Below are positions 9,467 through 20,761 of a DNA stretch of 64,000 nucleotides, piece after piece. Origin of the DNA: Prostheceraeus crozeri (Eukaryota; Platyhelminthes; Polycladida; Euryleptidae). The stretch is from NCBI GenBank assembly GCA_907163375.1, contig CAJQUW010007069.1:279001-343000 (forward strand), in the 5' to 3' direction. The stretch's first letter is position 1; each line of letters begins with the position of its first letter. A program made the translations under genes and the position numbers. The notes under the pieces were generated by a model. That model was not told the origin of the DNA. It saw only the letters and a program-made list of their open reading frames with translations, and made no database searches.

Positions 9467-11690
9467 GTAGGGTTCTCTACGGTTTGATTTAGGGTTTTAC
9501 ATAACACAAGTTAATGTTAACCGTTAGATGAAACATAAGGTTTGAAGAAGCTTTGAGTGTTGAAAGTCAGTTACATTCTTCAACATTGTCCGATGTAAAT
9601 CAACTGCTTTTCATTGTAAGAAATGTATTATGGAAAAGAGACCGGAAGTTGAAATATACAGGACTCTGTAAATTAGGATGACATGAGTCTACTATGAACG
9701 CCCATTCAAGTAGCAAACATGAAACACCATTTAACATGGTACAAACTTTCAACTGGAATTCACACAAGACAGATCATGTGTAATGTTTTGAAAAACGTTA
9801 TGTAGTCACTATCGATAACGTACCAGTTTTACTAAATGTGCCGTTTGCCGTTGTCAAATTGAATTCGTGCGTAGAATGTATTGCAAATAAAGACAGTGTT
9901 AAAAAGTTTTATAGCCACTAATCTAGTATACACTTAACAACTTGTAGCGTTTCTTAAAAGAGTCAAATGCATACGAGTTAGGAAACACTCAAAACACGTG
10001 TGAGATAAAATCAACCTGCTAGATTGTGTGAGTACCTCACAAAAGTGTTGCACATGTTTTACGGGAAACTTGAAAAGGAGAACTGTGTATCCAGACCGTC
10101 TACCATCAGGTTAGCTAGATGAACACGAATGATATATAATATATAAAATACGACTTAGATAAAAATCAACCTGCCAGACTGTGTGAGTACCTCACAAGAG
10201 TGTTGCACATGTTTTACGGGAAACTTGAAAAGGAAAACTGTGTATCGACACCGTCTACCATCAGCTTAGCTAGATGAACACGAATGATATATTCTAACTT
10301 CAACTTTCTGACGTTCAAATGAAATTCGTAAACATGAAGCTCTAGACTCCGTGGTGTAAAACTACATGACAAGTGACAAATACTTTATGTTGGTAAAACT
10401 TTCGTAGGTTGATGATTGTAGCCGCGTTTAAAGTACTGTAGAAACGCATAAGTTTTAGATGCAGTTCAACGTTGTAACTCGTACATTGAACTAATAAAAT
10501 GAAAAAGTCTGTGTAGAGATACATAACACTCTCATCGGTATGAAACAGCAAAGCGTGTAATGTCATTGAATTATCAAAGGAAAGTATTTGAGTTACAAGT
10601 CTGTGTTGACGAGAGTGGAACTATTTCATTGGTATGAAACAGTGAACATCACATTAGAACATTAGGACTGTCCATGAGTATTGTAAAGAGAGGTTAGAAT
10701 AAAACGCGTAAGTTTGCTTTTCATGTGCATGACAAATTAAGAGAATCAACACGTGTCTCATCCCTAAACTAATCGTGCGTTGCTTGTAAGTTGATAATAG
10801 AATCAATATTGAAACCTGCATCAAGTGATTTTCTGTGCGAATGCAGACGATGTGAAAATGACACACTGGTTGACATTTAACAATGCTTGCAATATTCAAC
10901 ACGCTGCCATTCAAAAGCAGCTAAAACGTTTATCATAAACCTATCAGTGAAACAGATGTCATAATCATTAGGTCTTGTCTTCCAACCCTCATGTACACAC
11001 AAAAGTTCACGAGTAGAGACAGCGCTATCTGTCGCCTGTTTGTCGCGCTGCCCCCTCAGCAGATAGAGTGTGCCAAGAACACAAAGATGAATGACAGCGC
11101 AGCCGGTTGGCGACCATCTGTCGCATTATATACATTGCCCCTATACACATTGACTTTTCTATCGCATCTGTGCAACGAGCAAGGATGCAGGAACTTATCG
11201 TCATCTCAGACCTCCCACCTAGCTGATTCCCACACAGCTCATTGCTATCTCACCGGAGATATCATCGTGGCGACTGAAAGGATTCTCAAGTTGACAATTC
11301 GTAACGGTACACTCTCACAGTTTCGCACGGGCAAGTAACCATTTGCTGCTAAAGCATGGACACTGCCGTTTTGTTCAAGGCTTCAATGCCTTGCTAGCCA
11401 GTGTCAAACTTTTGTGCAACAAGTGTAAAACTTGTCCAACACAAATCTTCAAGGTCCTAACTGCCATGAAATCATCATGTTTAAAGTTTTAAAGCCCATA
11501 TCATAAGTAGCAAGGATCTATTGCAGTTACATGATGTAAAATATGAACGTGTGTAGAGAGATGATGAATCTTAAACGTGAAGTCATGAATTTGATTTCTT
11601 CACCACCCGTCAAATGGAAATAGTAATGATGTTAGTTACATTGGAAGAATCATCAAAGCAAAATGTTCTATAGTAATGCAGGCAGTGGAT
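9467..11690. repeat. Left arm of the long inverted repeat of element M
   Basis: This arm pairs with 20,762-22,731 in inverted orientation. The outer end starts AAGGGTAGGGTTCTCTACGG and the inner end reaches the GCAGGCAG word near 11,684. Identity is clearly uneven: the outer 500 bp are diverged with indels, 10.65-10.98 kb is about 97% by eye, and 10.98-11.68 kb is about 99%. A TATA-like ATTATATAC lies at about 11,127. A 115-codon open frame (10,991-11,338) is shared by both arms, but high arm identity alone explains this. Confidence 0.88.
10006..10289. repeat. Tandem duplication, ~155-bp period, left arm only
   Basis: The block AAAATCAACCTGCTAGA through GATGAACACGAATGATATA is present twice (about 10,006-10,132 and 10,162-10,289). 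The right arm has a single copy (about 22,180-22,310). The duplication therefore arose after the two arms formed. Confidence 0.9.
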
Positions 11691-12460
11691 TGACTTAGTA
11701 GTAGAGTCACATCCATGTCACTATATGTAAAGTTTGAAATCATGTTAGAATCCCTTCAGTATTTGTAAGATAGGTGAAGTATAAAATAATGCTAGAATCC
11801 TTATAGCATTTGTAACGTTAGAAATAAGGTTGATGTGCGAGAACTGTATTCCAGTCATGTTTAAATTGACAATGTGTGTGTGATTGAGTTGAACGTTATT
11901 GAGAGATATAACTTCGTGCGCTGCGTAAACGAACACTTTATAAGACGATGCGAGTCCAGTGAAAGCTTCTACAATTGTATAAACACATAAAATTGAAATG
12001 TCATGGGAATGCAGTATTGAATTTTACAAACATCCTTCGGATAAAACATTGAATCAAGCCTCTTCGAAAGTGAGCATGATATTGATATAAGAAAACATTC
12101 AAATGGTGTGAAGCCCCTAAGTATCATTGTGAGCATCTGTACGTTTGTCATTCCATGTATTTTATCAGACGCTAGGAACTATTCAATCTTTTCATCTTTT
12201 TCAGTCTTCACTTCGGATACATTCAGTTCACTTGAGGGTCATACAAACTTGCCACTCAGGATAAAGAGACCGCTATCACAAAGCGTGAGCCGTGCGTCAT
12301 TCCCCTTCCGTCACAACGAAGCGGGAATGCCCATTTATGGTAATCTTGACTCCCTACGTCAGTCAGGAAAATCAGCGGTTGACATTCCAAATATGGTGAG
12401 ATGAAATCGTTTGAAAGAGACATGACCAAATTTGGACATTGGCACATTCTGTCTTTGTGA
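11691..12460. other. Spacer between the left arm and gene B
   Basis: The start (11,685-11,800) matches 17,865-17,975 in direct orientation, sharing GTGGATTGACTTAGTA and TTTGTAAGATAGGTGAAGTATAAAAT. The remainder holds no recognisable ORF. The last part resembles the upstream region of gene A. Confidence 0.6.
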
Positions 12461-14100
12461 GAGAGAAGTATGTAAGGCGCTTCTCCCCAGACAATTTCAC
12501 TCCTGTTTCCTCCTTTCAACGATGAGTCGTCTGACGTTTGCCATCAAACGTTCTAAGTTAGAGATTTAAAGTCAGATCATACAGGCATCACTGATACACT
12601 TTCTAACATTGGGGTCTTAAGGTTAGGGTCTTCATTGTCTGTCCTATGCCATTTATTACAAACATGTTTCTGATAAACACTGCTTTCTTGTGAGAACTGT
12701 AGTAAATAACTGACTTTTATCTTGCAGTTTCAACAAGGTTTTATCAAAGTCTTAGCGCTACAGCGTCACAAGATGTTCATGTGATAACGTATACAGAGGG
12801 ACCGAATACAAAAAGCACTTGAGGTAGGTGGAACACGCTGGGGAGCATAAGAAGGTCTTTGACATAAAGACATGTGTCCATCATGCTGTGGAAGTAGACT
12901 CTGACTTTGTCGAATTTAGGAAAAGACATGACCAGTGTCCTAGTGGGTCTATTTCTAACTGCCAATTCAAAAAGTGGTTTGATGACCTGTATAGACGAAG
13001 GCAGGAGAGGGCGGCTGTAAGACACATTGTCGACTTGGATGATGATGGGAACAATCTCTTCCTCAGCGATACAAGCAGCAGTCAGGAGGAAGTACAGGAG
13101 GCGAAAGCCGTTTTCATTAGTGGCAAACAGGAATCTGAACATGTATCTGAGCATGCATCTGAACATGTAGAGGAGCCACTTAACACTTCTACGCCAAAGA
13201 AAGGCGGTTTACGCGAACAAAAAAGAGCTCTAGACAGAGATGAGTTGAAGGCGAAGGCATCACAGCAAGCCTATTACATGCTGCTCAAAGTTCGCTATGA
13301 GGCCATGAATAGACAAAATAAAGAGATGGTGCAGGACATAGCTAAACTAGAAATTAAAGTGTGACCGGTGGAAGTCTTACAGGAGGAAGTATTAGAGCTG
13401 CAGAAGAGAGAGGAAACATTAATGAAAGAAAGGCGGGAATGGAAGGAGATGGCTTATGAGAAGGTACTATCCGAATTGAATCATCAGAGGCAGGAGGTTG
13501 ACCAAAGAAGGTTGACAGACTTGGTATGATAGAGAAGAACTATCAAGGGATGAGAGAAGAAAATCATGACCTGAAGAGGAGACTAAGACAGGCTGAAGAC
13601 ATCAACAAGAAAATGAAGAGAAGACAAGTAGAGGTACATCTGCCAATCTACAGAAACCAAGTATGTGACGTGCCTACTGTTACAGATGATTTAAACACCA
13701 CGCAGCAGTGCTACGAAGGAGGTGGGGTCACCTGGATTCATATCAGTATGGAGGTAGACGGTCGAATGTGTGATTTTTCAGTGAGAAAAGTGAAGAGGAA
13801 AATTCCTAGTAAGTTACTCGAACGTCATTGCCTCTCAATCAACTCCAACACCATTTTTCTGTCTTACAGAGATCTTCGAGCAAATGTAGAGAGGAGTCGG
13901 AGAACGCCACAAACGGCCTTCATGAGGCTAGTGAATGCCCCAAACAGCCTTTATGAGGCTACCCATAATGAGTCCGGAAAGTGTTTTCACTTCCTGACGG
14001 TTCCAAGCCCGTTGAACTCAGAGGATGGGTTGAAAATTGATGAAAGGGATGGCCACTCCCACGCCAAACGTATACAGAAATCAAATTTCTATCTTCATTA
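12461..14100 (+). pseudogene. Gene B: diverged relative of gene A
   Basis: The upstream region (GTATGTAAGGCGCTTCTCCC, then CACTCCTGTTTCC) aligns with the gene A promoter, and an acceptor TTATCTTGCAG ends at 12,727. The coding parts are a His/Cys block (TCVHHAVEV, FRKRHDQCPSG), an acidic and then charged coiled-coil region (about 12,990-13,620), and the C-terminal domain (VEVHLPIYRNQVCDVPTVT, QQCYEGGGV, FSVRKVKRKIP). A 3' intron follows (donor near 13,809, acceptor ACAG at 13,869), then an exon with GTCGGAGAACGCC as in gene A. The CSCG half of the N-terminal domain is not recognisable. Two to three breaks. Function unknown. Confidence 0.58.
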
Positions 14101-14356
14101 GTTTGCAATCTCTCTTCACAGTGTGATGATTTTAAAACACTCATCTTCAGCGAGCTAAGAATGAATAATCAAAGTCTCCATTAAACTAGAGTTATGAAGT
14201 AACTCATACATGTTACTAGACATGAAAGCATCAAATGCTACTCAAATAAATTGAAAAAAACCGCTGAAGCATCTTAGGTTCTCATAACCTTCTCACACCT
14301 GAGTAACAGGAATTTACAAGCCTGAGTCATGTACATGAATGCGATACAACTCACAA

Positions 14357-17300
14357 CCCAAGTAAAAAATGACGTTTTTTTCAATGGTTGAAATCATCGT
14401 TGAAAGCTAACGAAAAATCAACTTGGTGTGAAAAACTTTGAAAAAACGTTGAATAAACGTTGATTAAACATTTTAATTGTTTCTGCCGATGTAAGCCCTA
14501 GATGAGCGTTTTTGGATAAAACATGGATAATGCATGCACCATGGATAAACCCTATCAAGAAGTATCGTTCCATATTTAAAATGGTCTTTCTTTGGAATAA
14601 GAATGGCTATACGCTACTAATAATATTTAACACTGTTAAGAGTGGGAAATGTATATAAATTTGCTCTAAATAATAATTTCGAATTGTACGTGGTTAAAAC
14701 ACCGATCATCTATGTACGTGGATAAAATATAACTAAAAGAGCGTTCCATTTAAAGAAGAATTGTCCATTTGAATTAGATACCGACTTTAACTAATAATAT
14801 TGATGATCATGCTGTAAGAAGTGACATAAATGCATTTGAATAACTCAAAGATTCGCACATGGATACAACATTGACATATGAAACATCCGTATACTATTAT
14901 TTCGAGTATTTTATATACATGTGCTCTTTTTATTTGAAGAAATTTTGTAGACCTAGAGAAAAAGATGATGAAGTCACCCTCTCTCAATTCTCACTCACTC
15001 TGTCCCCTTTTTTTCTTCCTCTCATTTTCATCATCGTTCACACTCACTACATGTATACTGTATAGTTACTATGGCAACAACATCAACCAACACTGACGAA
15101 CGAATCAGGTCAACAATTACACATGACATACGTGTATATTCTCAAAGGGAGCCTAAGCAATTCTACTGGCACACATTTTGCTTCTCAAATCGAAATATCT
15201 GTCAATTGAAATCTATAAGCTCCACGTACCGTACCCATCAGCATGTCGATTTTGATCAATTTGCTCCTGTGTTCGCCAAACTGCTACGATACTCCGATAT
15301 ACTACGATTACTACGATACTACGATATTGATACTACAATTATTGATTAGAAAATTATTAATAAATTGATAATGATCACAATTTGGCCACTCCTGAATTTC
15401 TTCATTTGCTATCAAAATTCCTGTGAATATCGCATGCCACATTGTCGAAGATTAAATGATCCAAAATCAATTTTCTTAATTATCTTTACTATGACACCTA
15501 ATATTACTATAAATGATTTCTCTTTTAAACTTTGAGTAGGTCTACCCATGGAATGTTAAGTGAGGGTAGTTAAGTTTGATAATTCTGCTCTGCACATCAG
15601 CACTAAAGTTGTCTTCTTTTTACAGGTGTTGATAGCTGAGGCTGTGCAAACTCGTCTTATCTGTGCATCGATGACTCAAGACCTGACCTACGTTCGGCTG
15701 TTTTTCTGTCTTGTTATTTGAGCTAATTAGCCCCGAAAGCTACTGGAATTTTATTTACCCATAAGTCTCTCATACTCGCAACGTCCAAGTGATCATCAGA
15801 TTCGGACAACCGCCTTGTGATCCAACCAAAGATGCTTTTGAGTGACCTCGCATCATCGCCTCAAACTTCATTTGAGTAGTGACTGTTTCTCTGTTGAACT
15901 GTAACAGAGAAAGTGGTATCACCTTTATTCTTAAAAATGTGACTGATAACGGCGCGACGGTGTTCGACTCGAAATGACAGTGTTCCAGATGACGTGAAAT
16001 ACGCATTCGGGCTGTGGGCATGTTTTCTGTTTGGAAGGATTTTCAAATGAAGGATAATCAAATCCGGATAAAGAAATTTCCCATATATGTTGATAAAAGT
16101 GATTTTCATCAAGATTATTCTGATCGATCGATGAGTGCTACTATATAAACGTCATCTTGTATGGTGGTAAAGCTTTCATTTGCTAAATTCTTAGTGGATG
16201 AAAAATTGTGTTTTTGAAACATGTCAATCCATTCTGCTGTTTACTTGGGAGAGCAGGGCTCAGTTTTTGTAATCTCGATGAATGTTATCCTACAAAGTAA
16301 AATGTTAGTAGGAATATTTTACCAAATGTATAGGCCTAAGTACTGTTCTACTAAGAGGTTACTATTGTGCGGAAAGACGATCATGTTTGAAATTTGAATA
16401 AAAAACACTTACTTCAGTTTAAAGCGCTATATTCTGTAGGCCCTATAGCTTAAAAAGAAGCGCATCATGCCATAATGTATGTGTTTTAATCAGAAGAAAA
16501 CTCCATAAGCTGAATGATTGTTCAATCGTTTTTTATTCAAATTTCAAATATCTTTTAACTATATTGCTCAATAAACTGTGATGACACCCTTGCCGTCGAC
16601 AAGGCTGCATCAAGAAAATATCTAAAGAATATTTCAGAGTAGCATTTTCCGAATAATCGTTTGCACTGCCATTTTATATAGGTTTGTTATCAGGGATCGC
16701 AATTTTCCGTTTTTTTACGAAATTAAACTAATGTAAATATTTCAAATTAACGCATTCAAACCCCGGTTTCTCCCGATTTTCCGTTTTATGTAGCTCACCT
16801 TGTTTCATTTTTGTTGAAAGTCACATAATCGTCATATAAGCAATGATCAACAAAATTTAAAGCATGTAAGAGTTTATGAACGTCAAATATGAAACATTTT
16901 CTTCTACAACTATTGTATCAATTCCCGGTTAAAACATTCCAAGATTAATTCACAATTCTGCTGCAAATTATTTAATTGCATTTTTATATTCAATCAACAT
17001 AATAGCTACGGATATAGGATGATTTTATGTGTTTAATGCATGACTACATATTGCATGAAGCCCGAAATTTTTGCAGCGGATGCTACAAGTGAGCTAGCAG
17101 TTTGTGATTCCAGTTTTATGCCATTTTGCTCATGTCAAATTACGTCATTGAAATGTAAATAAATATGCCTATCAACAATTGTGATATTTTCCTTACTTAT
17201 GTCGTTGAACGGGTAATGAAGATGTAAGGTTGAAAATCAGTTTAAAGAAGGTTTTATATTAACAGAAAATAGTTGATAAAACGTTGATCACCCCACTTTC

Positions 17301-17459
17301 TTCAACGTCTTTAAGTAACGTTGAATCAACGTTTTATCAGCGGCCAAAGCGTCACGATATCAACCATCCATCAATGGTGGATCAACTGTTTATCAACCAA
17401 AATCTCGTTGAAAATAAACGTTTCTTCACCGTTGATTCAACGGTGTCTTTTTAATTGGG
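14357..17459. mobile_element. GTTGAA-rich DNA-transposon-like insertion, unclassified
   Basis: The two ends are short inverted repeats (CCCAAGTAAAAAA at the left; the right end read inward is CCCAATTAAAAAG). Both subterminal regions are packed with CAACGTTG, GTTGATTCAACG and GTTGAAA words (14,375-14,470 and 17,225-17,450). The 3.1-kb body has no transposase-like ORF; it includes a short tract of CTACGATA repeats at about 15,284-15,340. No clear target duplication was seen. It looks non-autonomous and sits between genes B and C of element M. Confidence 0.5.
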
Positions 17460-17864
17460 AACAGTCATTGCACAGTGATTAGAGTGTTAGAATACATGGT
17501 AGGGATTGTGTTGAGACCACTGTAGTAACATTGTAGGAATAATTAAAGTGAAAAGTTATGTCACATGAAATGAGTGATGCAAGATTAGCTGACATTGAAA
17601 TGAATTGGTAGTGTAACAAACAAGCTATGTGGGATTCAGCATATGTTTGAAGACAAGCGCTGTTAAAAGGTTTTGAGATGATGTGAATTTTATCACGTCA
17701 TATTCATGGATATAATAGAATAAATGTCGTTGCAGGTTTTGAGTGTATAGGATAGAACATATGAAATGAATTGTTAGTGTAACAAAAAAGCTGTGTGGGC
17801 TTCAATAACATGTCATGTACATATTGTGTCGTTTTCTTTTCACATAAAGTTGGGCTTCAAACAG
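17460..17864. other. Element M, no gene seen
   Basis: AT-rich spacer with words (for example AAAAGCTGTGTGGGCTTC and a second AAGCTATGTGGGATTCAG) repeated about 160 bp apart. No protein is predicted. Confidence 0.4.
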
Positions 17865-18330
17865 AGTGGATTGACTTAGTAATAAAGTTACAACCATTTT
17901 ACTGTTTGTAAAGTTAGGAATAATATCAGAATCATTTCAGTGTTTGTAAGATAGGTGAAGTATAAAATAAAGTCACGACCATTTCACTGTTTGTAAAGTT
18001 AAAAATAAAGTTATAACCATGTCACTGTTAAGTTAAAAATAATGTCATAGACATTTCAGTGTTTGTAAGATAGGTGAAGTATAAAATAAAGTCGTGACCA
18101 TGACACTGTTTGTAAAGTTAGGAATTTTGTCAGAATCATTTCAGTGTTTGTAGGATAGGTAAAGTATAAAATGTAGTCACAAGCATTTCACTGTTTGTAA
18201 AGTTAGAAATAAAGTTGATGTTTGTAAAGTAGGAAATAAAGTTGTTGTTCGTAAAGTTAGAAATAAAGTTGTTTCTAAAGTTTGAAGTAATGCTAGAATC
18301 ATTTCAATGTTTGTAAAGTTAGAGATAACA
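17865..18330. repeat. Degenerate tandem tract, TTTGTAAAGTTAGAAATAAAG unit
   Basis: Units containing CATTTCACTGTTTGTAAAG, AGAATCATTTCAGTGTTTGT and AGATAGGTGAAGTATAAAAT alternate about every 40-90 bp in one orientation. The start matches 11,685-11,800. It is similar in style to the tracts at 6.76-7.30 and 22.79-23.34 kb. Confidence 0.8.
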
Positions 18331-18461
18331 GGTTAAACAGGCATGTTAGAGAGTTGACTGTACTGAGATCTAGGGATGTGATGGTCACATTAGAATTCAA
18401 GTGATTGAATGTCATCTTAAAGAAGATAGAAATGTGTTTGTGGCTCCTTGTGTTGCAAGTT

Positions 18462-18580
18462 TGGCTTCCCTTCATTCCATTTCATCATTTATCCTTACCC
18501 TCTGCATTCCATATCCGAAGATATGTTGCGGGCTTGGGACCGCTTTAGCTGCATTAGAAAGAAGTTCTTATAAGAACTCA
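18462..18580 (-). other. Shared 3' cassette next to gene C
   Basis: On the minus strand this reads ATGCAGCTAAAGCGGTCC, then AGCCCGCAACATATCTTCGG, nearly the same as 8809-8930 after gene A. It lies downstream of gene C in the same relative position, supporting a common gene end for A and C. Confidence 0.75.
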
Positions 18581-18735
18581 TGATTCATTCACGAGGAAAT
18601 GTGGTGAAACAATGTGCTGTATGTTTGCATGATGGTTTTATGATATAAAGAACGTCCATCACCCACACCGTCACTGAAAGAAAACATGATCGAGTAGAGA
18701 TGACAGCCATTTGTATGCATGCGTAAAACTCTTAC

Positions 18736-19065
18736 TTCTTCATCCGATATCACAATAATCTCCTCATATTCATCTTCACTCGCTTCCACTGCCGACTCCT
18801 CACTTTCCACCGTGTCCTCACTCCACATCATCTCCTCACTTTCTCTATTCGCTTCCGACTCCTTGCATTCCACCGTCTTGGCCTCACTGGCCATCGTCTC
18901 CGTCTCCTGCTTTAGTCGACGGCTGATATCATCATTCAAAGTGAAGTGTGAATCATACTTCATAAATTCCACAGTGATATCCTCACCGTAGATATCACTG
19001 TGGAATTCTTCTCTATGGTGTACAATGCGAAATGGCATAACACACGCTCTTGGCTTATCGGACAT
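18736..19065 (-). CDS. Gene C: small acidic protein with SUMO-interaction-like motif
   Basis: ATG at 19,065 starts about 110 codons: MSDKPRACVMPFRIVHHREE, then EFMKYDSHF, then a Glu/Ser-rich tail ending EYEEIIVISDEE. The VHH ... EF-K words echo the His block of genes A and B, so C may be a short relative. IIVIS followed by acidic residues fits the consensus of a SUMO-interaction motif. A donor (GAA|GTAAGAG) immediately follows, and an acceptor TTTTCTTTCAG precedes a segment resembling the last exon of gene A. Splicing would end the protein right after the motif; read-through would add about 48 residues. A TATA box lies upstream. Unlike A and B it looks whole. Function unknown. Confidence 0.55.
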
Positions 19066-19094
19066 GATTATGATAGTGAAATGCAAGGGACTCT

Positions 19095-19104
19095 GCTTTA
19101 TATG
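19095..19104 (-). promoter_or_regulatory. TATA box of gene C
   Basis: CATATAAAGC on the minus strand, about 30 bases before the ATG at 19,065. This spacing implies a very short 5' leader, or initiation just upstream of the ATG. Confidence 0.55.
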
Positions 19105-19199
19105 AGAATGATAAAGCCTTTCAAATGTCTTGTTTGCGCAATCAAATCGCTTTAGACTATCGGTTGGTAGTTGTAACACGACTGTGTCAACCTATCGTT

Positions 19200-20761
19200 C
19201 ATTTTTATGCTTGATATGCTGTCCTGAATGGTTATCGGAGATTTCCCGTCATCATCTTCCCTATTGACTGAAGTTGAATAGGAACTGTCGCCAACACGCT
19301 GACAGCAAAGAGGATTGTGAGCAATCACCGAAGCTTATTGTCCTACAAGCCTATGCCTTGGTCTATCATGAAACACTGTCGGCGTGCTGTCGCTAGCAAC
19401 ACATTTTGAATTGACAATATTGTGGCATCTGCACAATACATTTGTAAACATAGTGCTCAGGTTAGATGTAGGTCTACAGTTACTACCAATGAATTGAACT
19501 AGCTTGCAGTGAAATGAATGTATGGGATTTAGTGTGAAGGTAAGCACTGTTAAAAGGTTTTACAATTGTATCACGTCATGTTTATGGATGCAACAGTCTT
19601 TTTGAGTGTATAAGATAGAAAACATGACATAGTTGTTGTATGTAAACTAGAGGTTTAAATTCGATGAAATCAAAGGTTGGGATTGCAAAGTTTAATGAAT
19701 GGGTAGTGTAGCAATCTGTATGAAGCAGTTTCATCGTTAGAAGAGTAGTGACACATCGAGATATCATCATACAGCATTAGGACTGTTGATTAATTCATGT
19801 AAAAATTGGATTGAAGTAACTTGTTGATGCAGGCAAGACACTGAGTGCGAAAGTAGGAATAACATATCATGGATTATGCATTGAAGTGGATCGTATTCCA
19901 ACGGTACATAAAACGTTGTTTGTAAAAGCTTGCCATGAACTAATTAAGAGTTCAGTCACTACAAGCCTTTCATTTTGATGAGACTAGTAACGTATGATCG
20001 AAAAATGACTGATGTCGTCAATGTGAGATTCAGTGCAGTCAGATTCTGCTAAAGGTTTTATGAATTATATCACATCATGTTTATAGATCTAGCAGACTGT
20101 CTTGATGAGGTCCATGAAATAGTCGTGATTGAAAATTGATTTACATCTGAAAGCGTGATTGACTTGATCATTGTCTGTTATGTTGAATTCATCATTAGAA
20201 GGTTGATGTATTGAGAAATAAGTCACTGTACACATGTCGTAAATGTTTCCATTTCAAAACCAATATCAAACAGGTCCGTTGATTATCTCTCTGTCTCTGG
20301 TTCAGGCTTGCCATTCTTCGGGTGTGCGCAAGCTCATTCTCCATCGAAATATATGTGAATGGATTGATGGAAATTTGTTGAAGTCTCTATCTACATCAGT
20401 ACACGGTATGAGGCCATCATTTACGCAGTTTATCACTTAGTTTTCTTTACTCAGATGAAACATCACTGCCACGCTGTGTGAAAGAACTACAGTGTAAAGA
20501 TAAGTCGCATCACGATGTTTATTCACTGTCACGACTATACATCTGAAAGGTTGAACTATGGGAACATTGTTTCTAGCTGCAATACTCCCACACTTATTTT
20601 TAACATGAAATCTAGAGTCAGAGCGTTTATGAGGACGTGTATGTATAAGTCTTTATGACACATTCTGCTTGACATGAACTAACGTGGAAACGATGCGATA
20701 CCGTTTATATGAGAAACTTCAGCTAGACACAACAACTATTTGAAACAGAACAGCCATACAT
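19200..20761. other. Element M, long stretch without a gene
   Basis: AT-rich sequence with occasional words shared with 17.5-18.4 kb (for example GTTAAAAGGTTTTA with TATCACGTCATGTTTATGGAT). Small open frames are isolated and unlike any family I know. Confidence 0.4.

Noticed and set aside
10991-11338. 115-codon ORF present in both long inverted arms
   Set aside because: The arms are about 99% identical here, so preservation of the frame in both copies is not evidence of coding. The translation has no recognisable domain, and a TATA-like box lies inside it.
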